Below, one piece after another: positions 1-4,165 of a stretch of 6,610 nucleotides of DNA; positions within the stretch are counted from its first letter, which is position 1, and every line of letters begins with the position of its first letter. The notes below the pieces were generated by a model. That model was not told the DNA's origin, made no database searches, and saw only the letters and a program-made list of their open reading frames with translations. The stretch comes from Desulfobacteraceae bacterium (GTDB lineage: Bacteria > Desulfobacterota > Desulfobacteria > Desulfobacterales > Desulfosalsimonadaceae). Both the position numbers and the translations under genes were made by a program. Location: contig JAABTZ010000186.1 of the NCBI GenBank assembly GCA_011389605.1, positions 1 through 6,610 on the forward strand, in the 5' to 3' direction.

Positions 1-84
1 CTAGGCATGGCCGCCGATGGTGGATTGTAAAAGATAACTGCTGTCCTCGCTAAAGAGCCTGTAAATCTGTCCTTCATACCTCAT
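1..84 (-). pseudogene. N-terminal stub of a radical SAM protein
   Basis: Seen: a 27-codon minus-strand reading frame starts at ATG 84-82 with GGAG (90-93) five bases upstream, and its TAG stop occupies 3-1. The product begins MRYEGQIYR and continues SYLLQSTIGG. Known: one group of radical SAM proteins starts with M(R/K)Y-x-G-x-(I/V)-Y-R-P-P-S-E-A and then LLQVTIGC-SH-x-x-C-x-F-C, whose cysteines bind the [4Fe-4S] cluster that cleaves S-adenosylmethionine. The stub follows that pattern up to TIG; then Gly-His-Ala-stop replaces the first cluster cysteine and what follows. Inference: this is the head of a broken radical SAM gene, with a proper ribosome site but no catalytic motif. The rest, if present, lies outside the window to the left, possibly in another frame. 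The family match is by recall of motifs, not by search. Confidence 0.55.
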
Positions 85-274
85 ATCGTCTCCGGATGAT
101 TCCCTTGAAGATGTATGAAAAACAATTTCATGAATTGCTCCGTATGTCAACACGGCCCGGGTATAATCAGCTCAAAGTCGATTTTCGGGCTTTGATATCG
201 ATTTTAAACGGAAATTTCAGAGGATTTCAATTGGCCGGTATCTCCCGGCAGTCCGTGGATTTTCGGAATTAGAC

Positions 275-309
275 TTGTGCAAAAAAGGAAATAATTGTAT
301 CAATATACT
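275..309 (+). promoter_or_regulatory. Candidate promoter for ywbE
   Basis: TTGTGC (275-280) is followed after 17 bases by TATCAA (298-303), and TATACT, five of six matches to TATAAT, lies at 304-309 without a good -35 partner. The area is A/T-rich and sits 110-145 bases upstream of the ywbE start, which would give a long leader containing the 314-359 hairpin. Weak consensus matches only; an inference. Confidence 0.25.
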
Positions 310-313
310 GTAA

Positions 314-359
314 AGTTGAAACTCTGAGTTCAGGTATCAATCCGAAGAGTGATTCAACT
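314..359 (+). other. Bulged stem-loop in the ywbE leader
   Basis: The left arm AGTTGAA-ACTCT (314-325) pairs with AGAGT-ga-TTCAACT (346-359): 12 base pairs with a two-base bulge on the right side and a 20-base loop. No T-tract follows, so it is not a classical terminator. If transcription starts near 310-316, this stem would sit at the very 5' end of the mRNA, where it could protect the transcript or act as a regulatory element. Function is inferred. Confidence 0.35.
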
Positions 360-421
360 CGGAGATCTTGTGGTGTCTAAAAGCGAATTTTTACTAGTTT
401 GTCAATAAGAGAAGAAATCAA

Positions 422-616
422 ATGAACGGAACCATTCGTGCTAATATCAAAGCCGGCATTGCTGTCGGGATTGTTTTGAAAAAAGACCAGAAAACCGGCA
501 AATTAACCGAGGGGATTGTCAAGGATATTCTGACCAACTCGCCAAACCATCCACACGGCATCAAGGTCCGTCTGGAAAGCGGCCAAATCGGCCGGGTAAA
601 ATATATATTACCATGA
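422..616 (+). CDS. ywbE: YwbE family small protein
   Basis: A 64-residue protein beginning MNGTIRANIKAG and containing GKLTEGIVKDILTNS, HPHGIKVRLESGQIGRV. This is the signature of the YwbE family (DUF2196): a short, single-domain, mostly beta protein of 60-70 residues found across bacteria, with no established function. Length and both conserved blocks are complete, so the gene looks intact. The start is preceded by a purine-rich but weak ribosome site (AAGAGAAG, around 408-414). There is no signal peptide or membrane segment, so a cytoplasmic location is expected. The fold of related small proteins and the basic composition suggest nucleic-acid contact, but this is inference. The next sequence on the same strand is a kinase remnant, not an operon partner. 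Confidence 0.88.
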   Translation: MNGTIRANIKAGIAVGIVLKKDQKTGKLTEGIVKDILTNSPNHPHGIKVRLESGQIGRVKYILP

Positions 617-653
617 TAAAAAAGGCCGCCGAAGCGATCTTTGTAACTTAGTA

Positions 654-675
654 CTGGTTTTGTACCAGCATTTTT
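654..675 (+). terminator. Weak terminator-like hairpin after ywbE
   Basis: CTGGT (654-658) and ACCAG (664-668) form a five-pair stem with a five-base loop, followed by CATTTTT. It lies 38 bases past the ywbE stop and could end that transcript. It is short, and its right half overlaps the first bases that match the kinase remnant, so it may be incidental or have formed at the breakpoint. Confidence 0.35.
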
Positions 676-1251
676 GAACCTTTTTTTACGACCAAGGAGA
701 TTGGCAAGGGAACCGGCCTTGGCCTGCCCACGATTTACGGCATTGTCAAACAGAACAAAGGCTTTATAAACGTATACAGCGAGCCCGGAGAGGGTACGAC
801 ATTTAAATTGTATTTTCCTGCATATGAAACAGAAAAATCCTCTGTGCAGTCCGCAAAAGAGTCAGGCGAGCAAATCCCTGCAGGAACGGAGACTATTCTG
901 GTTGTTGAAGATGAAAAGACGATACTGCAGATGGCCAGGCAGATGCTCGAAAGGCTGGGTTACACCGTTGAGACGGCCGGAAGTCCGGCTGAGGCATTGC
1001 AGATTTCCAAAGAATATGACGCAACAATACACCTTTTGATAGCCGATGTGATCATGCCGGATATGAACGGCCGGGATTTATCAGTCCGGTTATCCAAAAA
1101 CCACCCTGCCCTCAAAACCCTTTACATGTCAGGCTATACCGCCGATGTGATCGCACACCACGGGATGATTGATGAAGGTGTTCAATTTATTCAGAAACCA
1201 TTTTCCTTGAGAGATCTGGCGGACAAAGTGCGGGAGGTGATTGAGCAGTAA
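667..1251 (+). pseudogene. 3' remnant of a hybrid histidine kinase
   Basis: The frame ending at TAA 1249-1251 is open only from a TAG at 649-651, and no ATG or GTG lies between that stop and the homologous region. Kinase sequence begins abruptly at about 670 with IFEPFFTTK (F box), GKGTGLGL (G2 box) and the terminal GEGTTFKLYFP strand of an HATPase_c domain. After a linker of about 25 residues comes a complete receiver domain (about 889-1248): acidic pair E-D at 907-912, phospho-acceptor Asp at 1045-1047 in IADVIMPDMNG, Ser at 1129-1131 and Lys at 1195-1197 in QKPF. The phosphorylatable-His helix, the N box and any sensor are absent. Known: such proteins are PAS-type hybrid kinases whose receiver is the C-terminal domain. 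Inference: a 5'-deleted relic. TTG 808 could start a receiver-only product but has no visible ribosome site and is an internal Leu codon of the kinase fold. Confidence 0.75.
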
Positions 1252-1377
1252 TAGGCATATGACCTGGTATAGGGTTACGAGTGCACCATGCAAATGCAGT
1301 CAAGGGATACTCCTGACTTTGCGCTCCTGCTGCAAACGTTGGATGCAATAAAGGCATGGAGGTGAAATAAAACGACA

Positions 1378-1392
1378 TGTATGAAACATACA
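1378..1392. repeat. Short perfect inverted repeat
   Basis: TGTATG-AAA-CATACA is a 6-bp perfect dyad in the otherwise empty stretch between the kinase remnant and the repeat at 1403. It could be a protein-binding site or a chance palindrome. Nothing else was recognised in 1252-1402. Confidence 0.3.
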
Positions 1393-1402
1393 GTTACACG
1401 CT

Positions 1403-1457
1403 TGAAATTAAGAGAGATTGCGTGTAACGCAGATATTGGGCTTTTTATGAAGGCGTC
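1403..1457 (+). repeat. Partial copy of the 3687-3824 repeat (right half)
   Basis: Bases 1403-1457 align without gaps to 3777-3831. The longest identical block is GTAACGCAGATATTGG (1424-1439 against 3798-3813), followed by CTTTTTAYGAAGSCGTC. Similarity ends exactly at 1457; the next base starts the stop codon of the minus-strand zinc-ribbon gene (1460-1458). The left half of the full element, including its TCGTAAAAAGTC end, is not visible upstream. The end of the dyad is degraded here (GGCTTTTTATGA instead of GGACTTTTTACGA). Confidence 0.75.
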
Positions 1458-1670
1458 TTATTTGATTTTTTCAAATCGGTCATGCCAGACACAGGCATTG
1501 CAGAAAACTTCGGTCTGGTCATTGATATCCGGGCAGCCGGATGTCTCTGCACCCGGATCAAAACAGACCTGCCCTTTCCGGCATTCAAATTCATACACCT
1601 CGAATTCGTCATCCGGATCCTTGACGTAAAACTGCACACACCCGCAGACCGGACATTTGGACTGTGCCAT
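1458..1670 (-). CDS. Small cysteine-rich zinc-ribbon protein, hypothetical
   Basis: A 70-residue minus-strand protein with start ATG 1670-1668 and a good ribosome site AAGGAG (1685-1680) nine bases upstream. It has eight cysteines: CPVCGC (residues 6-11), then C30, C36 and C46, and CNAC (57-60). The two CxxC knuckles about 50 residues apart are a typical zinc-ribbon arrangement; the middle is acidic (KDPDDEFEVYEFEC) and the C-terminus ends HDRFEKIK. I recognise the general type, small CPxCG-x-FYVKDP proteins of Desulfobacterota, but know no assigned function. Likely roles are metal binding or a protein-protein or nucleic-acid adaptor. It lies downstream of the FAD oxidase on the same strand but a strong terminator separates them, so it probably has its own promoter between 1690 and 1712. 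Confidence 0.75.
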   Translation of the reverse strand: MAQSKCPVCGCVQFYVKDPDDEFEVYEFECRKGQVCFDPGAETSGCPDINDQTEVFCNACVWHDRFEKIK

Positions 1671-1712
1671 GGGTAGTCTCTCCTTTTAGTTCCTGAAGGC
1701 CCGTTTTATGTC

Positions 1713-1745
1713 AAAGCAGGCGACCGTAAGCCGGTCGCCTGCTTT
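1713..1745 (-). terminator. Strong hairpin terminator after the FAD oxidase
   Basis: AAAGCAGGCGACCG (1713-1726) and CGGTCGCCTGCTTT (1732-1745) form a perfect 14-bp stem with a five-base loop, 20 bases beyond the oxidase stop. On the minus strand the descending arm ends GCTTT and is followed by GACATAAAA, so the T-tract is short. On the plus strand the arm also ends GCTTT. It most likely terminates the oxidase transcript and insulates the zinc-ribbon gene. Confidence 0.8.
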
Positions 1746-1765
1746 CTGAAAAACGATCCGTCGGC

Positions 1766-3199
1766 TTATCCAGCCGGGCGGATATTCTGGTTGATGTGAA
1801 AAAAGTTGTCAGGGTCGTATTGTTTTTTAATCTCCACTAAGCGTGCATGATTCTCCTGGTAAGTTGCCTGGACTCGCTTTTGTCCTTCTTCCATCATGAA
1901 ATTAACATATCCGCCACCTGCGTCAGCGGCAAAGGGATGCAACGCCTCCCAGTAGGCATCTGCCCAGGCGATCATGCGTTCATTGTTAGCCGGATCAGGA
2001 TCCACACCCACAATGACCTCAGACCACGTTACGTCACGATAACTGAATGCCGTGTCCTTCTTGCCGACCCGGTGCACCGCTCCATCGATTGGGTAAAGAT
2101 GCATGGTGGCCTGCGGCGTGGGCAACTGCCGGCCATATTCAACATGGCGTTTCACCGCTTCATCATTGATCTCTTTGACGAAATCGCCCTTCCAGTACCA
2201 CTGGTTGCCTGGGGGGTAGATGGCATCATGAAGGCTCTGCAATACGGGATACGGCATGGGTCCAACCATGTCGAGGATCGGGGGGCCGATTTCCCGGATC
2301 GGCCGGAATACCTCCTCGGCCTTATCCAGTGGACCCGTGTAGCTCCACACCACGCCGCAGACCTTCCGGCCGTGGAGATGCTCCGGAAAAGGGGGCCCCG
2401 ACGGCACGGTCATTAAGGTGAAAAAGCCGTAGAGGTCTTCGGGGGCATTGGGTAAAAAGTCCCTGTACCACCTCAGTATTTGTTCGGCTTTTTCCATCGG
2501 CCATAGCATGGGACCGGCATAAACCGTTTGCACAGGATGCAGTTGGAATAAAAACGAAGTCACAATGCCGAAATTGCCGCCGCCGCCCCGGATGCCCCAG
2601 AAGAGCTCTGAGTTTTTGTCCGCGCTGGCCGTCACCAGTGTGCCGTCTGCGAGCACCACGTCGGCCTCCAGCAGATTGTCAATGGTCAGGCCGTATTTAC
2701 GGCTCAGATAGCCGTGTCCGCCCCCCAGGGTCAAACCGCTGACGCCGGTCGTAGAAATGATGCCGCTGACCGCAGCCAACCCGAAGGCATGTGTGGCATG
2801 ATCCACGTCGCGCCACAACGCCCCGGGTTCAACCCGGGCCGTTCTTTTTTTCGGGTCGACCCGTATGCCTTTCATCGCCGACAGGTCTATCACCAGCCCG
2901 TCGTCAACCAAGGCAAGGCCCGGGCCGTTGTGGCCTCCGCCTCTTACGGCAACGAGCAGGTTATTTTTTCGCGCAAAAGCCACCGCTGCCATGACATCCG
3001 CCGCGTCCTGGCAGAGGGCGGTCATGGCGGGCCGCTTGTCGATCATTGCATTGTAGAGCTGCCGCACCTCGTCATAGTCCTCATCGCCGGGCAGTACAAG
3101 TTCTCCCCGTAATTGACTCTGAAATGCCTCAATCTTTTCGGCGGGCAGGTCAACATCCTGATTGGATGTAGTTTTTATATGAATGGAGGAAACAAACAT
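1766..3199 (-). CDS. FAD-linked oxidase, BBE/PCMH family
   Basis: A 477-residue flavoprotein oxidase. The start at ATG 3199-3197 is chosen because AAAGGAGGTGG lies at 3214-3204 just upstream; the longer frame to 3304 would need a TTG start without a ribosome site. Domain order: FAD-binding PCMH domain at about residues 60-225, then a substrate domain, ending in the berberine-bridge motif YDPDNFFHINQNIRP. RGGGHN places His90 at the position that attaches FAD through the 8-alpha methyl group in this family. The segment where bicovalent members carry a Cys (GTCPxVG) reads GIISTTGVSG, so only one covalent link is expected. LTLGGGHGYLSRKYGLT and WGIRGGGGNFGIVTS are further FAD-contact blocks. Such enzymes oxidise alcohols, sugars or amines using O2 or another acceptor; the substrate cannot be read from the sequence. 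There is no signal peptide, so it is probably cytoplasmic. It is intact and monocistronic. Confidence 0.9.
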   Translation of the reverse strand: MFVSSIHIKTTSNQDVDLPAEKIEAFQSQLRGELVLPGDEDYDEVRQLYNAMIDKRPAMTALCQDAADVMAAVAFARKNNLLVAVRGGGHNGPGLALVDDGLVIDLSAMKGIRVDPKKRTARVEPGALWRDVDHATHAFGLAAVSGIISTTGVSGLTLGGGHGYLSRKYGLTIDNLLEADVVLADGTLVTASADKNSELFWGIRGGGGNFGIVTSFLFQLHPVQTVYAGPMLWPMEKAEQILRWYRDFLPNAPEDLYGFFTLMTVPSGPPFPEHLHGRKVCGVVWSYTGPLDKAEEVFRPIREIGPPILDMVGPMPYPVLQSLHDAIYPPGNQWYWKGDFVKEINDEAVKRHVEYGRQLPTPQATMHLYPIDGAVHRVGKKDTAFSYRDVTWSEVIVGVDPDPANNERMIAWADAYWEALHPFAADAGGGYVNFMMEEGQKRVQATYQENHARLVEIKKQYDPDNFFHINQNIRPAG

Positions 3200-3203
3200 A
3201 CTT

Positions 3204-3214
3204 CCACCTCCTTT
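3204..3214 (-). promoter_or_regulatory. Strong ribosome binding site fixing the oxidase start
   Basis: On the minus strand AAAGGAGGTGG, a near-perfect anti-Shine-Dalgarno match, stands about six bases before ATG 3199-3197. It sets the start at MFVSSIHIK and argues against the 35-residue upstream extension. Confidence 0.85.
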
Positions 3215-3261
3215 AGGCTCAAAAACCCGTTGTTTGGTTTTCCAAGGACTTCTGAATTTGT

Positions 3262-3293
3262 GCAGGCATCCTTGCCTGCCGAACCGGTTCGGC
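3262..3293 (-). promoter_or_regulatory. Tandem palindromes in the oxidase leader
   Basis: Two dyads lie side by side: GCAGGC-atcctt-GCCTGC (3262-3279) and a perfect 16-bp palindrome GCCGAACCGGTTCGGC (3278-3293). They are 60-95 bases upstream of the oxidase start. They may be operator half-sites for a dimeric regulator or hairpins in the 5' leader. The role is inferred; no regulator gene is adjacent. Confidence 0.4.
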
Positions 3294-3686
3294 GGCTGCG
3301 GCAACCAACCTTGCAGAGGCGTCGTTCAGGTTTCTGCCGATCCGAGTCCGGCACTTGCAACGCTGAACACAAAAGCTTTTAAAAATATATGGGCAACAAT
3401 ATGCTGTCCATTCGGGAAGCGCGAAGCCCAGCCATTTATTTGATCCAGTTAATAAAAACTGTTACAAAAATCGAAACAGCTATAACAGTATCAGCATATG
3501 TAAAATAAGGTTCATTGATGGTATGTCAAAGCGAAATCTATCCTGGCGCAGGGGAATTATTTCCGGGCATGGAAGATTCGCCGGCTGTGTCCGGAAAACT
3601 GTTGACCGTTACACATGTGTTACTAACACTTTTTATTTCAACTCTCTACCAATCCTGCAAAGTACGATAGGCTAATTTTGATGCAC
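3294..3686. other. Intergenic region upstream of the oxidase
   Basis: About 390 bases with no recognisable gene. It should contain the minus-strand promoter of the oxidase, but no clear -35/-10 pair stands out. Two dyads are visible: ACTGTTA (3458-3464) with TAACAGT (3483-3489), and ACACATGTGT (3611-3620). Two overlapping 50-codon plus-strand frames start at ATG 3518 and ATG 3524; neither has a familiar product. Confidence 0.5.
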
Positions 3687-3824
3687 TCGTAAAAAGTCGG
3701 TTTTCAGATGGCGCCGTAAAGAGTTTAAGATCAAAGCTTGCGCAATTCTGAAGAATGCAGCGTACTTAGCCGTATGTGAAATTCTGGGAAATCGCGCGTA
3801 ACGCAGATATTGGACTTTTTACGA
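3687..3824 (+). repeat. 138-bp repeat element with perfect 12-bp terminal inverted repeats
   Basis: TCGTAAAAAGTC (3687-3698) and its exact reverse complement GACTTTTTACGA (3813-3824) bound a 138-bp segment with no coding potential. Inside is a short stem, ATTCT-ga-AGAAT (3745-3756), and an E. coli REP-like sequence was not recognised. Its right third (3777-3831) recurs at 1403-1457. Similarity with that copy runs seven bases past the inverted repeat, to 3831. No target-site duplication is apparent (left flank GATGCAC, right flank AGCCGTC). It resembles a MITE or other small non-autonomous intergenic repeat. Comparable A/T-ended repeats are common in large Desulfobacterota genomes to my recollection, but I cannot name a family. 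Confidence 0.65.
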
Positions 3825-3841
3825 AGCCGTCATGCTTTAGT

Positions 3842-4056
3842 TTACCCAAGAATCGCCAGAAATACCCCTACAGCCACGGCAGAGCCGATTATGCCGGAGC
3901 CTGGCCCGAGTGCGCCTATTGAGTTTGGTGAGGTATACATCCAAAAGTAGCGCTCCGGAGACAGGCAGGCTTTTTTTTGCGCTAAATACCCCTGTTTTTC
4001 TTAATTCCTTCAATCATTGTCCGATAGGATATCTGTTCATCCTCCTTGTGCTGCAT
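3842..4056 (-). pseudogene. Frameshifted small membrane-protein gene
   Basis: Two minus-strand frames join into one plausible protein. The first runs from ATG 4056 (MQHKEDEQISYRTMIEGIKK) to a TAG at 3984-3982. The second, shifted by one base, is open through YLAQKKACLSPERYFW to TAA 3844-3842 and ends in GIIGSAVAVGVFLAILG, a hydrophobic stretch typical of a membrane helix. Adding one A to the five-A run at 3999-3995 gives a continuous frame of about 71 codons with no stop. A strong ribosome site AAGGAGG (4047-4041) lies inside the first frame; eight bases later is an ATA codon (4032-4030), which may be a decayed ATG and the original start. An independent start at ATG 3940 would give a 32-residue peptide, MYTSPNSIG onward. 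Family not recognised. A sequencing error could also explain the shift. Confidence 0.45.
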
Positions 4057-4097
4057 GTATGGTACTGAATTATTTTTACCGCCTGGTTTTCAAATAG

Positions 4098-4130
4098 TGG
4101 TACACTGTGCCAGGTCCAAAAGATTATAGT
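4098..4130 (+). promoter_or_regulatory. Candidate promoter and operator of the formate dehydrogenase operon
   Basis: A near-perfect 15-bp dyad, TGGTACA-c-TGTGCCA (4098-4112, one mismatched pair), lies just upstream of TATAGT (4125-4130), five of six matches to a -10 box, about 35 bases before the start codon. The dyad would cover the -35 region, which itself is poor, suggesting an activator or repressor site. A longer pair CCTGG (4082-4086)/CCAGG (4110-4114) encloses it. The GG-to-GC distance is eight bases, so it does not fit a sigma-54 promoter, which needs ten. Confidence 0.35.
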
Positions 4131-4165
4131 GGCAATTTCTGATTGCCGATTAAAAAGGAGTTGAA

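Larger units (their letters stand above)
85..421. other. Intergenic region between divergent genes
   Basis: These 337 bases separate the minus-strand radical SAM stub from ywbE and should hold both promoters. No reading frame with a recognisable product was seen. TCGATTTT occurs twice (from about 179 and 200). The part nearest ywbE is A/T-rich and holds a candidate promoter and a hairpin, listed separately. Confidence 0.6.

Noticed and set aside
808..1251. Stand-alone response regulator starting at TTG 808
   Set aside because: The TTG is an internal Leu codon of the kinase terminal strand and homology extends upstream to about 670; no ribosome site is seen.
1847..2416. Long plus-strand frame opposite the oxidase
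   Set aside because: It is the antisense shadow of a well-conserved flavoprotein, with no recognisable motif or ribosome site.
3200..3304. 35-residue N-terminal extension of the FAD oxidase
   Set aside because: It would start at a TTG without a ribosome site, while AAAGGAGGTGG sits directly before ATG 3199 and the family starts there.
3518..3676. Two overlapping plus-strand frames of about 50 codons (ATG 3518 and ATG 3524)
   Set aside because: Products are unfamiliar and the frames overlap. The second ends ILQSTIG, curiously like the LLQSTIG of the radical SAM stub, but the codons differ and nothing else matches, so it is probably chance.
3893..3958. CCGGAGC/GCTCCGG inverted repeat as a terminator
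   Set aside because: The arms are separated by about 50 bases and lie within the frameshifted small ORF; the T8 run at 3971 is part of its coding sequence on the other strand.
4098..4112. Sigma-54 promoter before fdhA
   Set aside because: TGGTACACTGTGCCA has GG and GC eight bases apart instead of ten; it fits a dyad operator better.
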